Notes: generated from the letters alone by a model not told the origin. Shown: positions 1 through 8,263, counted from the stretch's first letter. The stretch is DNA of 64,000 nucleotides from Kitasatospora sp. NBC_00240 (GCF_026342405.1 NZ_JAPEMU010000001.1:496001-560000), one strand, 5' to 3'. Numbers and translations are program-made.

Positions 1-589
1 GGCGGACGAGTCCGGTCACATGGTCGGTGATCATGTCGAGGATCTCCGCCGCGGCCGCCTGGTCACCGAGGACCAGGAAGTTCAGCGTCAGCCCGTCCGT
101 CATGGCGGCCAGGTGGCGGGCCAGCACCGGGACGGGGACGCGCAGCTCGAAACCCATGGCGCGGCGGAGCTGTTCCAGGAGTTCGGCGTAGGTGGCGGAG
201 TACCGCTCGTACTGCTGTCTCGCCAGCGGCTCGAATCCCGGCTGGCGCAGGGCGTACTGGGTGAGCTCGTAGGTGAGCATGTGCTCGCCGGGGTTGGCCG
301 CCACGTGGTCCCAGTACGCCTGGAAGCCGGCCCGGACGGTCTCCCGGAGGGTGTCCCTGGGCCGGATCGCCTCCCTGACCACCCCCACGTAGTGCTCGGT
401 GAGCGTGGCGATGACGGACTCCAGCAGCACCTGCTTGGAGTCGAAGCAGTAGTGGAAGACGCTCAGCGACACGCCCGCCTCGGCGGCGATCGACCGGGTC
501 GTGGTCCGGGCGACGCCGTCACGGGTCATCGCGCGGATCGCGGCCTCGGTCAGCTGTCTGCGTCGCTCGGCCGACGGCATCCGTGCCAT
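1..589 (-). CDS. TetR/AcrR-family transcriptional regulator, 3' end beyond the window
   Basis: A DNA-binding repressor of the TetR family. About 196 codons are visible and no stop is reached, so the C-terminus lies outside the window. The N-terminus starts MARMPSAERRRQLTEAAIRA and continues into a typical helix-turn-helix (GVARTTTRSIAAEAGVSLS, then VFHYCFDSKQVLLESV) within the first 60 residues. The rest is an all-helical ligand-binding domain with no recognisable ligand signature. The ATG is preceded by a GGAGGGAAGGG stretch at suitable spacing. The next gene upstream on the same strand, a secreted hydrolase, is separated from it by a strong hairpin, so this gene is probably transcribed alone. 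Its target is unknown. Confidence 0.88.
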   Translation of the reverse strand, partial: MARMPSAERRRQLTEAAIRAMTRDGVARTTTRSIAAEAGVSLSVFHYCFDSKQVLLESVIATLTEHYVGVVREAIRPRDTLRETVRAGFQAYWDHVAANPGEHMLTYELTQYALRQPGFEPLARQQYERYSATYAELLEQLRRAMGFELRVPVPVLARHLAAMTDGLTLNFLVLGDQAAAAEILDMITDHVTGLVR

Positions 590-659
590 GGGTGATCCCT
601 TCCCTCCGGTCGGTGCGGTGCCCGCACCGGCTCCCCCGGGTCGATGGGAGCAGCGGGAC

Positions 660-702
660 GGCCGGGGCGGACGGCCGGCGAACCGGTCCGCCCGCCCCGG
701 CC
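660..702 (-). terminator. Hairpin terminator after the secreted hydrolase
   Basis: The arm GGCCGGGGCGGAC pairs with the right arm at 686-702, which carries a four-base bulge. It lies about 20 bases past the hydrolase stop codon on the minus strand and has no clear T-tract, as is usual in this GC range. Confidence 0.6.
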
Positions 703-721
703 GGGGTCGAAGCCGGCACCG

Positions 722-2791
722 TCAGGTGCTGTAGATGCCCACCTCGCGCAGCGAGTACCCCCATTGGGTGCCGCGTTGCAGCCCGTGGACGCGCAGGAAG
801 CGGGCCGGCGTCCCGGCGAACCGGACGGTGTCCAGTCCGCCGTCACCCGCGTCGGTGGACCAGGCGGTCGTCCAGTTCACACCGTCGGCGGAGAGTTCGA
901 CCCGGTACGCCTTGCCGTACGCGCGCTCCCAGTCGAGGGTGACCCGGCGCACCAGCTGGGAGGAGCCGAGGTCGATCCGGAGCCACTGGTCGTCGCTCCA
1001 CTCGCTCGCCCAGCGGCTGCCCGGGTCGCCGTCCACGGCCTTGCCCGGCGCGAAGCTCACGAACGGGTTCCACCACTCCGCGGAGGACGCCGAGGCGGAG
1101 GCCCCCGCCGCGAGGTTGACGCCGGCCCGATGGTTCTCGGAGGCCCCCCAGGTGTGCAGGTAGGACTCGGCGCCGCGGAACAGGTCGTCCACCACGTCCT
1201 GGCCGCCGACCTGTCGGATGTCCTCGATCCAGTCCGGGACCAGGCCGTAGTGCGCGGCGCCGTCGGTGTTGAGGTCCCAGGTCCGCTGCCCGGCGGTCTG
1301 CCGGTCGATCAGCGAGCCGCCGTCGGTGCTGCGGAAGGGGTACTTCACCGGGTTCGGGGTGTCCGCGCCACGGGGCCCGGGCCAGCCGCCGACGCCGTTC
1401 ATGTCGGTGCCGTAGCCGTAGCCGACCTGGTACTTGTCGCGCAGCGCGTCCGTGCGCCGGGCCTCGGCGCTGAACGCCTCCGCCCCGCTCATGTACTGGG
1501 CGGCGAACCCGCCGAGCTTGTAGAGCCGCTCGGTCCACGCGCTGTCCATCCAGCTGTGCGAGGAGAGCACACCGGGGTACGACGCGGACTCCAGGATGTC
1601 GAAGGCCCGCCCGGCGGCCTTCACGCTCATGTGGTCGACCTCCAGCATCATCTTGCGCTGCATCATGCCGCGCACCGCGTACTCGCCGAGATCGGTGAGA
1701 CCGCGGGTGTTGCACTGCGCGCCCCCGCCGTACGCGGGCACCGCCACGCCCTTCGGGAGCTGTTGCTCCGCCGTGGGCGCCGCCGCCAGGCCGATGGGGT
1801 TGTCGTGCTGCGGGCCGGCGCACGTCTCCGTCTGCCAGAAGGTGCCCGTCGACAGGAACTGGCCCACGTTGATCGCGGTGCCGAGCGCCCCCTCGTCGAA
1901 CCGGACCCCGCACAGGGCGTTGTCGAACTTGTGGCAGAGGAACATGCTGCGCACGCCCAGCCCGTACAGCTCGTCCAGGCCGCGGTCGATGTCGGCCTTG
2001 CTGCACTGCGCGACGTCCAGGATCTGCTTGCAGCCGAACGGCTCGGAGGTCTCGACACCGAGCACCACCGCCAGCTTGCCCTGCTGGATCACCTCGCGGG
2101 CCTGCCCGGAGTCGGTGACGATCCTGAACCAGCCCTTGCCCGGCCCGCCGTACATCCGGTCGATGTAGGCCTGCATGTCGTAGGTCTTCTGCGCCTCCAG
2201 GCGGATCGCGGTCATCTCGTCGCAGCCGCGGTCCTTGAAGAAGTAGACCGAGCAGATCACACCGTTGGTGACGAGGTCGTTGACCAGCACCCGCTCCCCG
2301 CCGCGCCAGGCCCGCTCGACCCAGGCGTAGTAGTTCTGCTGGTGGGTCAGCGAGTCATGGGCGGGCCAGTCCTGGAAGGTCGGCCAGCCGACCGGGTCGT
2401 GCTTGCCGTCGCCGCCCTTGGTGATGAAGTCGAAGATCGCCAGCGTGCCGTCCGGGTAGTGCTCGGGACAGTCCTTGAGCGCGTCGGCGACGCCGAGTTC
2501 GGAGAACGGCTTGCCGCAGATCAGCCGGCCGCCGAAGCCCTCGTCGGCCATCAGGTGGTCGTGCGCGTCGACGAAGCCGCGCACGTGCCCCTGGGCGTCC
2601 GTCCCCTTGAAGGGCTCCCCGGTGACGTTGATCCCGGAGTCGGGCGCCGGCCGGGCGGAGGGGATCCACCAGCCGGATTCGGCCGAGGCGCGGGGCGCGG
2701 GGGCGAGCGCCATCGCCACCAGGGCGAGCAGTAAGGACAGCACCGCGATGAGCCTGCGCCTGCTGTGCGAGGGTCGGGCCATGGTCACCAC
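722..2791 (-). CDS. Secreted M19-like (amidohydrolase-fold) hydrolase with C-terminal discoidin domain
   Basis: A 689-residue exported protein. Residues 1-37 form a signal peptide (basic start, then LIAVLSLLLALVAMALA, Ala-X-Ala site). The body looks like a membrane-dipeptidase/amidohydrolase fold: a metal-binding His-X-His in VDAHDHLM (H77, H79), and later EVDHMS near residue 387 followed by a VLSSHSWMD segment. The last 130 residues are an F5/8 type C (discoidin, CBM32-like) domain ending in SLREVGIYST, which in this family binds carbohydrate. The substrate cannot be read from sequence; dipeptidase activity is only a fold-based guess. I chose the GTG at 2791 because GGGAG sits seven bases upstream, whereas the ATG nine bases further in is too far from it. 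It has its own promoter. Confidence 0.82.
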   Translation of the reverse strand: MVTMARPSHSRRRLIAVLSLLLALVAMALAPAPRASAESGWWIPSARPAPDSGINVTGEPFKGTDAQGHVRGFVDAHDHLMADEGFGGRLICGKPFSELGVADALKDCPEHYPDGTLAIFDFITKGGDGKHDPVGWPTFQDWPAHDSLTHQQNYYAWVERAWRGGERVLVNDLVTNGVICSVYFFKDRGCDEMTAIRLEAQKTYDMQAYIDRMYGGPGKGWFRIVTDSGQAREVIQQGKLAVVLGVETSEPFGCKQILDVAQCSKADIDRGLDELYGLGVRSMFLCHKFDNALCGVRFDEGALGTAINVGQFLSTGTFWQTETCAGPQHDNPIGLAAAPTAEQQLPKGVAVPAYGGGAQCNTRGLTDLGEYAVRGMMQRKMMLEVDHMSVKAAGRAFDILESASYPGVLSSHSWMDSAWTERLYKLGGFAAQYMSGAEAFSAEARRTDALRDKYQVGYGYGTDMNGVGGWPGPRGADTPNPVKYPFRSTDGGSLIDRQTAGQRTWDLNTDGAAHYGLVPDWIEDIRQVGGQDVVDDLFRGAESYLHTWGASENHRAGVNLAAGASASASSAEWWNPFVSFAPGKAVDGDPGSRWASEWSDDQWLRIDLGSSQLVRRVTLDWERAYGKAYRVELSADGVNWTTAWSTDAGDGGLDTVRFAGTPARFLRVHGLQRGTQWGYSLREVGIYST

Positions 2792-2893
2792 TCACGTCTC
2801 CCGTCGACGGACGACGCGGTCGAGGAGGCAGACCGCCCGGGCGGCAGCACCGCCGCCCGGCCGCCTGTCATGTCCCGCGTCCACGATGTGACG

Positions 2894-2922
2894 AGAATCC
2901 CGACTGTTGTAATCCGAGTCAA
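2894..2922 (-). promoter_or_regulatory. Sigma-70-type promoter of the secreted hydrolase
   Basis: On the minus strand TTGACT (2922-2917) and GATTCT (2899-2894) are separated by exactly 17 bases, a good match to principal-sigma-factor promoters. The start point would fall near 2887, leaving a leader of about 95 bases. Confidence 0.6.
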
Positions 2923-2963
2923 TAGTCCGGGACAAATGACCTGATGCCCCGTCGGAAACGCGG

Positions 2964-3012
2964 GACGGCCGGGGCGGGAGAGTGATCAGGGAACTCTCCC
3001 GCCCCGGCCGTC
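2964..3012 (-). terminator. Perfect 20-bp hairpin terminator after RNase HI
   Basis: The arms at 2964-2983 and 2993-3012 are perfectly complementary over 20 bases, around a nine-base loop GATCAGGGA. It lies 67 bases after the RNase HI stop and just before the promoter of the next minus-strand gene, so it separates the two units. Confidence 0.85.
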
Positions 3013-3048
3013 GGTCCGGCGGTGTCCGGCTGTCGGCTCGGGCTACGC

Positions 3049-3076
3049 GGCTACCGGCTACCGGCTACCGGCTACC
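3049..3076. repeat. Heptamer tandem repeat GGCTACC x4
   Basis: Four perfect tandem copies of GGCTACC abut the stop codon of the RNase HI gene. It is probably a slippage tract. Confidence 0.85.
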
Positions 3077-3079
3077 GGG

Positions 3080-3781
3080 TCAGGCTGTCGCCCCCGCGCA
3101 CTGCGGGTGCCCCCAGCTGCTGCCGACCTTGGTGATCTTGTCGCCCTTGGCGTACGGACGGGAGCACGGGCAGGTGCCGGCGAACCGCGCGGACAGCGTC
3201 CGCCCGCCACCGCCGGAGGAGGACGTGGAGGTCTTCCGTGCCGCACCGGACGCGGCCGCCGGGCGGCCGCTGCGCGACGCCGAGGCCGACACCGGGTCCG
3301 GCACGGGGAGGTCGGCGGCGGTGCCGGCGGCGGCCTCCTGGGTACGGGCCGCGTCACTGGCGGCCTTGTCGGCGATCGCGTTCAGCGGATCGCCGTCCAC
3401 CTGGTGGGCGGGAACGTACACGAAGGTGACCTCGCGGCCCTCCAGCAGCGCGTCGATGCGCTGGATCAGCTCGCGGTTGGCCACCGGCTTGCCCGCGGCG
3501 GTCTTCCAGCCGTTGCGCTTCCACCCCGCCAGCCACTTCGTCGCCGCGTCCCGGGTGTACGTGCTGTCCAGCCGGACCTCCAGCGGCACCGCGGGATCCG
3601 TCGCGGTCAGCAGCCGCTCCAGCGCGGTCAGCTCCCCGATGTTGTTGGTGCTGTGCCCCAGCGGGCCGGCCTCCCAACGGGCGGGGACCCCGGCGCTGTC
3701 GGCGACCACATAGGCCCATGCCGCTGGACCGGGATTCCCCTTGGCAGCTCCGTCACAGGCTGCGATGACTCGTTCGACCAT
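3080..3781 (-). CDS. Ribonuclease HI-family protein with C-terminal zinc-ribbon-like tail
   Basis: Cleaves the RNA strand of RNA:DNA hybrids. The 233-residue protein shows the RNase H catalytic set: D9 in CDGAAKGNPGPAAWAYVV, E50 in NNIGELTAL, D72 in LDSTYT, H126 in PAHQVDGD and D138 in NAIADKAA. After residue 150 comes an Ala/Ser/Gly-rich linker, then a short Cys-containing tail (GTCPCSRPYAKGD) that resembles the extra C-terminal element seen in actinobacterial RNase HI homologues. The reading frame is open 19 codons further upstream, but MVERVIAACDG is the family-like start. No convincing ribosome binding site precedes it, so a leaderless or weakly translated start is possible. Confidence 0.9.
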   Translation of the reverse strand: MVERVIAACDGAAKGNPGPAAWAYVVADSAGVPARWEAGPLGHSTNNIGELTALERLLTATDPAVPLEVRLDSTYTRDAATKWLAGWKRNGWKTAAGKPVANRELIQRIDALLEGREVTFVYVPAHQVDGDPLNAIADKAASDAARTQEAAAGTAADLPVPDPVSASASRSGRPAAASGAARKTSTSSSGGGGRTLSARFAGTCPCSRPYAKGDKITKVGSSWGHPQCAGATA

Positions 3782-3865
3782 GCATCGATCATGCCAGGCC
3801 CGGCGACGGCTCCCGCCCACCCGCGACCCGGCCGGCACCCTCGACGACCCCCGGGACGGTCCGCC

Positions 3866-3995
3866 GGCGCGCGGTCGGCACGGACCGGGTCAGGGGCGCG
3901 GCCAGGGGCGGGCGGGCCAGGCGCGGGCGGGCCAGGGGCGGGCGGGCCAGGCGCGCGGTCGGCACGGACCGGGTCAGGGGCGCGGCCAGGGGCGG
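3866..3995. repeat. 46-bp direct repeat (period 84) with GGGCGGGCCAGG minisatellite between
   Basis: A 46-base block beginning GGCGCGCGGTCGGCACGGAC occurs exactly twice, at 3866-3911 and 3950-3995. The sequence between them is made of GGGCGGGCCAGGCGC-like units. The second copy contains the last codons of the marR-type gene, so the duplication copied the 3' end of that gene into the intergenic space. Confidence 0.9.
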
Positions 3996-4429
3996 CCGCC
4001 CAGCCGCTCGATGCCCGCGTTGAAGCGCCGCAGGCAGGCGGCGAAGACGGCGATGTCCTCGTCCGTCCAGTCGGCCATCACCCGGTCCAGCGCCCGGATT
4101 GTCCCGGCTCGCTCCTCGTCGAGCATCCGGACGCCCTCCTCGGTGATCCGGAACTTGCGGGCCATCCCGCCCGCCGGGTCGGGGATGCGCTCCACCAGAC
4201 CGGCCCGCCGGGCGGCGGTGGTCTGGCGGTTGAGGGTGGAGACGTCGAGGTCGAAGGCCTCGCTCAGTTCGCCGATCGACATCGGCCCCTGCACCCGGAT
4301 GCGGCTCAGCAGGATGTAGGCGCTGCGCTCCAGCAGGCCGTCCCGGCGGCGGCCGCCGCCCTGCCCGGGCAGGCCGTGGCGACCGAGGAGCATTTGCTCG
4401 TACTCGACCTCATGGGTGGGTCTGTCCAT
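3974..4429 (-). CDS. MarR-family transcriptional regulator
   Basis: A winged-helix repressor of 151 residues, probably of the divergent MFS exporter. The HTH region reads MSIGELSEAFDLDVSTLNRQ followed by TTAARRAGLVERI and the wing GGMARKFRITEEG, which is the canonical MarR order. The frame stays open for 59 codons upstream, but MDRPTHEVEY is the natural start because the upstream part translates the ATGCAT-rich operator. The C-terminal GGRPWPRP lies inside a duplicated block, so the 3' end has been subject to recombination. MarR proteins next to exporters usually sense a substrate of the pump; the ligand is unknown here. Confidence 0.88.
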   Translation of the reverse strand: MDRPTHEVEYEQMLLGRHGLPGQGGGRRRDGLLERSAYILLSRIRVQGPMSIGELSEAFDLDVSTLNRQTTAARRAGLVERIPDPAGGMARKFRITEEGVRMLDEERAGTIRALDRVMADWTDEDIAVFAACLRRFNAGIERLGGRPWPRP

Positions 4430-4504
4430 CGTGCTGCCGCCTCCAAACGCCGGTGGCCGGCGTGCACCGCGCTGGTTCCGCCATGCCCGCTGCCTCCCTC
4501 CACC

Positions 4505-4555
4505 ATTATGCATCAGGCATGCCATATGCATGATGCATGTCGCATGTATGCTGCA
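4505..4555. promoter_or_regulatory. ATGCAT-rich operator between marR-type and MFS genes
   Basis: The divergent promoter region contains repeated self-complementary elements: ATGCAT at 4508-4513, GGCATGCC, then the palindrome TGCATGATGCA at 4527-4537, and GCATGTATGC. It is strikingly AT-rich compared with its surroundings. This density of palindromes between a MarR gene and its presumed target is what a MarR operator looks like. Confidence 0.6.
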
Positions 4556-4591
4556 CTCCTCTGCCCCCCGACCAACCATCAGGAGTGCCCC

Positions 4592-6061
4592 ATGGCCGCC
4601 CCTCAACGACCAGCATCATCAGGCGGTGTCGTCGCCACTCTGGCCTTCGCCGGCACCGTGGCCGCGATCATGCAGACCCTGGTCACCCCGCTCATCGCGG
4701 AACTTCCGCAGATCCTGGACACCAAGCCCTCGAACGCCGCCTGGGTGATCACCGTCACCCTGCTCGTCTCGGCGGTCTGCGTGCCGGTCTCCGGACGGCT
4801 CGGCGACATGCTGGGCAAGCGCCGGATGCTGCTGGTCTGCTCGGTGCCGCTGGTGGCCGGCTCGGTGGTGTGCGCGCTCGCCTCCTCCGTCGTCCCGATG
4901 ATCGTCGGACGCGGACTGCAGGGCGTCGGCATGGGCATGGTGCCGCTCGGCATCGCCCTGCTGCGGGACGTCGTTCCGCAGGAGAAGCTCAGCTCCTCGA
5001 TCGCACTGGTCAGCGCCTCGATGGGAATCGGCGGCGGCCTCGGCCTGCCGATCGCCGCGGCCGTCGCCCAGTACGCGAACTGGCGGGTGCTCTTCTGGGG
5101 CGCGGCCGTCCTGGCGATGGCGGTGTCCGCCCTGATCTGGTTCCTGGTCCCCGAGGTCCCGGCCACCGCCAAGGGCCAGCGTTTCGACCTGCCCGGCGCG
5201 ATCGGCCTCGGCGTCGGCCTGGTCAGCCTGCTGCTCGCGGTGTCCAAGGGCGCCGACTGGGGCTGGGCCTCCGCGACCACGATCGGCCTGTTCGCCACCG
5301 CCGTCGTCGTACTGCTCGGCTGGGGCGTGTGGGAGGTGCGCACCAAGGACCCGCTGGTCGACCTGCGCACCACGGCCCGCCCACGGGTGCTGTTCACCAA
5401 CCTGGCGTCCGTCTTCGTCGGCTTCGGCATGTACGCCAGCATGCTGATCGTTCCCCAGCTGCTGCAGTTCCCGGCGGCCACCGGGTACGGCCTGGGCCAG
5501 TCGATGCTCGCGGCGGGCCTGTGGATGGCGCCCGGCGGCATCATGATGATGATCGTCTCCCCCTTCGGCGGGAAGCTCACCAACGCCCGCGGCCCGAAGT
5601 TCACCCTGATCAGCGGCGTACTGGTGATCGCCGCCGGCTACGGACTGTCGCAGGCGCTGATGGGCTCGGCCTGGGGCCTGATGGTGGTCACCATGGTCAC
5701 CAGCAGCGGTGTGGGCCTCGCCTACGGCGCGATGCCCGCCCTGATCATGAGCTCGATCCCGCCCGCCGAGACCGCCGCCGCCAACGGCTTCAACACGCTG
5801 ATGCGCGCACTGGGCACCTCGGTCGGCGCCGCCGTCATCGGCACCGTCCTCTCCCAGATGACCACCACCATGGGCGGCCACACCTTCGCCTCCGAGAGCG
5901 GATTCCGCACCGGCCTGCTCGTCGGGCTCGGCGTGGCCCTGGTGGCCGCGGCGGTCGCGGCCGTCATCCCCGCGGTCCGGGCCGACGCGGCCCCGGGCGG
6001 GCCGAAGGACGCCCCCGGCGCCCCGGCCGGCGAGCGCGCCGCGGCCGCGGTCGAGGGCTGA
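4592..6061 (+). CDS. MFS exporter, DHA2 (14-helix) drug/proton antiporter type
   Basis: A cytoplasmic-membrane multidrug-type exporter of 489 residues. It has some 14 hydrophobic segments. The antiporter motif A is GRLGDMLGKRR near residue 70, and a GRGLQGVGMGMVPLGIALLR segment corresponds to motif B. The MFS order FDLPGAIGLGVGLVSLLLAV marks the second half. The open frame extends far upstream as a shadow of the marR-type gene; the ATG chosen has AGGAG eight bases before it and lies just past the divergent operator. The tail is Ala/Pro-rich. The gene is divergent from the MarR-type regulator that likely represses it; the substrate is unknown. Confidence 0.9.
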   Translation: MAAPQRPASSGGVVATLAFAGTVAAIMQTLVTPLIAELPQILDTKPSNAAWVITVTLLVSAVCVPVSGRLGDMLGKRRMLLVCSVPLVAGSVVCALASSVVPMIVGRGLQGVGMGMVPLGIALLRDVVPQEKLSSSIALVSASMGIGGGLGLPIAAAVAQYANWRVLFWGAAVLAMAVSALIWFLVPEVPATAKGQRFDLPGAIGLGVGLVSLLLAVSKGADWGWASATTIGLFATAVVVLLGWGVWEVRTKDPLVDLRTTARPRVLFTNLASVFVGFGMYASMLIVPQLLQFPAATGYGLGQSMLAAGLWMAPGGIMMMIVSPFGGKLTNARGPKFTLISGVLVIAAGYGLSQALMGSAWGLMVVTMVTSSGVGLAYGAMPALIMSSIPPAETAAANGFNTLMRALGTSVGAAVIGTVLSQMTTTMGGHTFASESGFRTGLLVGLGVALVAAAVAAVIPAVRADAAPGGPKDAPGAPAGERAAAAVEG

Positions 6062-6068
6062 CCGGTTC

Positions 6069-6097
6069 GGCCCCGCCGGCCCGGAGCCGGCGGGGCC
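6069..6097 (+). terminator. Hairpin terminator after the MFS gene
   Basis: GGCCCCGCCGGC pairs perfectly with GCCGGCGGGGCC over 12 bases around a five-base loop, eight bases past the stop codon. Confidence 0.8.
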
Positions 6098-6322
6098 GGC
6101 AGCGGCGGGGCCAGGGTAAACGGAACCGGAATCGGAGCCGACGGGCCCCGGGACAGCGACTGTGATGGCATGTCAGATCGGTTTCCGGTCAAGTTCATTG
6201 ATCATTCCAGCCGCGCCGACCATCCACGGAGCGTCCGGTCTAGGGTGCGATTCGTCCCGCTGTTTCGTACCCGCCGGCCGTCGGAACGTGCCGACGGGAC
6301 CTACCGATCGGACCGGTGTGCA

Positions 6323-6874
6323 ATGACCAGCGACCTCCGCCCCGGGTGGACCCGGGTGAAGACGAACCCCCTCCACCGAAGGCTCGCCCGCGCGGCCGGC
6401 GTGGTGGCCCTGCTCGCGGCCGCCCTCACCGGTACGGCCACCGCGACGGCCACCGCCGCGCCCGTGCCCGCGCGCGTGTCGGCAGCCCCGTCGGTACAGG
6501 TGGCGGCTGACCCGCCGGCACCCGCCGCGCTCTCGGCCGCCGTCGGCGGGTGGACCTGCCCGGGCGTGGCCGTCCCGGCGGGGTACGTCATCACCATGTT
6601 CGACATCTCCGGCTGCAACGGGTACGGCGCCTGGTTGCAGCAGCCCGTCCGGGACGGCATCTGGACCTGTTCGGGTTCACCGATCGTCTCCGGGTACGTC
6701 CTGACCAACTACGACCCCAGGGGCTGCAGCGGCGTCGGCGCCTGGTACCACCAGCTCGTCCGCAACGGCATCTGGACCTGCCCCTACTCGCCCGTCCCGG
6801 CCGGCTACCGGAGCACCAGCTACGACGCGCGCGGGTGCAGCGGCCTCGGGGCGTGGCTGACCGTACGGGCCTGA
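6323..6874 (+). CDS. Secreted protein made of three Trp-Thr-Cys / Gly-Cys repeats
   Basis: An exported protein of 183 residues that I do not recognise. A basic N-terminus and hydrophobic stretch (VVALLAAALTGTATATATA, residues 28-46) form a signal peptide, followed by an Ala/Pro linker to about residue 75. The rest is three tandem units of about 40 residues, each following WTC-x(4)-V-P/S-x-GY-x(3)-YD-x(3)-GC-x-G-x-GAW, then VRDGI or VRNGI before the next unit. Each unit has two cysteines, suggesting one disulfide per repeat or links between repeats. The third unit ends at AWLTVRA. Such small repeats often bind cell wall or glycans, but that is inference. The ATG has no clear ribosome binding site; no other in-frame start fits the signal peptide. 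Confidence 0.75.
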   Translation: MTSDLRPGWTRVKTNPLHRRLARAAGVVALLAAALTGTATATATAAPVPARVSAAPSVQVAADPPAPAALSAAVGGWTCPGVAVPAGYVITMFDISGCNGYGAWLQQPVRDGIWTCSGSPIVSGYVLTNYDPRGCSGVGAWYHQLVRNGIWTCPYSPVPAGYRSTSYDARGCSGLGAWLTVRA

Positions 6875-6910
6875 GCCGGGCGGCGCGGCCGCGTCGAGCC
6901 GGGGCGCCGC

Positions 6911-6961
6911 CCGTCCCCGAGGGGACTGCTACGCCGTGGCGTGGGCGCCCCTCGGGGACGG
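6911..6961. terminator. Bidirectional hairpin between convergent genes
   Basis: CCGTCCCCGAGGGG pairs with CCCCTCGGGGACGG, 14 perfect base pairs around a 23-base loop. It sits between the stop of the repeat protein on the plus strand and the stop of the lexA-type gene on the minus strand and can serve both. Confidence 0.8.
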
Positions 6962-6969
6962 ACGTGCGG

Positions 6970-7656
6970 TCAGAGACTGCGGAGCACGGCCACGACCTTG
7001 CCGAGAATGGTGGCGCCGTCGGCCGGGATCGGCTCGTACGCGGGGTTGTGCGGGGCGAGCCAGCTGCGGCCGTCACTGTTCCTGAGCCGCTTGACGGTGG
7101 CCTCGCCGTCGATCATGGCGGCGACGATGTCGCCGTTCTCGGCGACCGGCTGCCGGCGGACGGCCACGATGTCGCCGTCGCAGATGGCGGCCCCGATCAT
7201 CGAGTCGCCGTGCACGGTGAGCGCGAACAGGTCCCCTCCACCGACCAGCAGACGCGGCAGCGACAGCATGTCCTCGCTGGTCTGCTCGGCGGTGATCGGG
7301 GCCCCGGCGGCGATGCGGCCGACCAGCGGCACCTGCACGCCGGCGCCGGAGGTCCGGGCCGGAGCGGGCGCCGGGAGCTCGTCCTCCCACAGGCGGTAGG
7401 CGCGCGGGCGGTGCGGGTCCTGGTAGAGCACGCCCTTCTTCTCCAGGGTCCGGATCTGGTGGGCCACCGAGGAGGTGCTGGTCAGACCGACCGCAGCGCC
7501 GATCTCACGCATGCTCGGCGGGTACCCCTGGCGCGTGACCGCCGATCGGATCGCCAGCACGATCGCCCGCTGGCGGTCGGTGAGCCCGTCGTCCCCGACC
7601 CGCACTCCGCGCGGCCGGCCAGGCCCTGTGCCCGCCGGGTTGCCGTTGTCGGCCAT
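6970..7656 (-). CDS. lexA: LexA-family SOS repressor (probable paralogue)
   Basis: A self-cleaving repressor of DNA-damage genes. The 228-residue protein has a winged HTH ([16 protein letters not shown] through [19 protein letters not shown]) and a peptidase S24 domain. The Ala117-Gly118 scissile bond lies in GRIAAGAPI, the nucleophile S152 in VHGDSMIG and the general base K189 in GEATVKRL, so autocleavage is intact. Compared with the usual Streptomyces LexA as I remember it, the segments after the HTH and around the nucleophile are divergent, so this may be a second copy. The ATG has AGGAGGGG at ideal spacing; 18 in-frame codons upstream are discarded. It lies downstream of the cupin gene, but a damage-type promoter precedes it instead of a GAAC-N4-GTTC LexA box. 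Confidence 0.88.
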   Translation of the reverse strand: MADNGNPAGTGPGRPRGVRVGDDGLTDRQRAIVLAIRSAVTRQGYPPSMREIGAAVGLTSTSSVAHQIRTLEKKGVLYQDPHRPRAYRLWEDELPAPAPARTSGAGVQVPLVGRIAAGAPITAEQTSEDMLSLPRLLVGGGDLFALTVHGDSMIGAAICDGDIVAVRRQPVAENGDIVAAMIDGEATVKRLRNSDGRSWLAPHNPAYEPIPADGATILGKVVAVLRSL

Positions 7657-7687
7657 GGCCCCTCCTGATGATCTTCCCTGCTTTCGG

Positions 7688-7710
7688 ACTGTAACCCGCC
7701 GGACTGACAA
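7688..7710 (-). promoter_or_regulatory. PafBC/RecA-NDp-type damage promoter of the lexA paralogue
   Basis: On the minus strand TTGTCAGTC is followed by exactly eight bases and TACAGT. The LexA-independent mycobacterial/actinobacterial damage promoter recognised by PafBC is TTGTCRGTG-N8-TANNNT; this site matches eight of the nine upstream bases, the spacing and the TA...T of the -10. The start point would fall about 25 bases before the lexA ATG. Confidence 0.6.
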
Positions 7711-7720
7711 AGGGAATGCC

Positions 7721-8020
7721 TCAGCCCCGTTCGACGATCAGCAGAGTGCCGTGACTGCCGGCCCGGACGGCGTGCGGGGTGTCCGCCGGCAGCACGTACA
7801 GCTGGCCGGCCGGCACGGGGACAAGGCAGCCGGCGACCTCCAGTTCGAGCCGGCCGTCGAGGACCAGCAGGGCCTCGGCCGTCGGATGGCTCTCCGCCGG
7901 CAGCCCGGTCCCGTCCATCCGCAGCACCTTCACCTGCGTGTCGCCCACCTCGCCGAGCACCCGGGAGGACCAGGGGCCGGGGAGGGCGGCGGCGACCGCC
8001 GCCAGGTCGACGAGCGTCAC
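7721..8020 (-). CDS. Small cupin-domain protein
   Basis: A single-domain beta-barrel protein of 99 residues. Cupin motif 1 is degenerate ([18 protein letters not shown]) and motif 2 reads [18 protein letters not shown], whose His would be the remaining metal ligand. Small cupins of this kind bind a metal or small molecule and act as isomerases, oxygenases or sensors; no specific role can be read. The GTG start is preferred because GAGG precedes it by six bases, and the ATG just before it is out of frame and closes at once. It lies 64 bases upstream of lexA on the same strand, though lexA appears to have its own promoter in that gap. Confidence 0.75.
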   Translation of the reverse strand: MTLVDLAAVAAALPGPWSSRVLGEVGDTQVKVLRMDGTGLPAESHPTAEALLVLDGRLELEVAGCLVPVPAGQLYVLPADTPHAVRAGSHGTLLIVERG

Positions 8021-8200
8021 GGCATACCTCGTTCCGGCGGCCCGGCGGGCGCACCGGACCACCTTGTTCGCGTCGGGATGGATGTCCCTGACGCTAGCCG
8101 CGGGCGACCTCGCGTTGGTCGACCGTTCGGCAAAATCTTCGGACGGGCGGGGACGACGGCCGGGGGGCCGACGGCGGCCAGGCGCGCTGCTGCTGCCGGC

Positions 8201-8246
8201 CGGGCTGCTGCGGTTCGGCCCGGCGGGCTGCTGCGGTTCGGCCCGG
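8201..8246. repeat. 23-bp perfect tandem duplication
   Basis: Two abutting copies of a 23-base unit beginning CGGGCTGCTGCGGTTCGGC lie between the cupin gene and the downstream end of the DUF4328-type gene. The 240-base gap otherwise holds no recognisable gene. Confidence 0.9.
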
Positions 8247-8263
8247 CGGAGCGGGAACCGGAC

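Noticed and set aside
644-2734. A 696-codon plus-strand frame
   Set aside because: It is the antisense shadow of the secreted hydrolase gene: Val/Leu/Gly/Arg-rich, without motifs and without a ribosome binding site.
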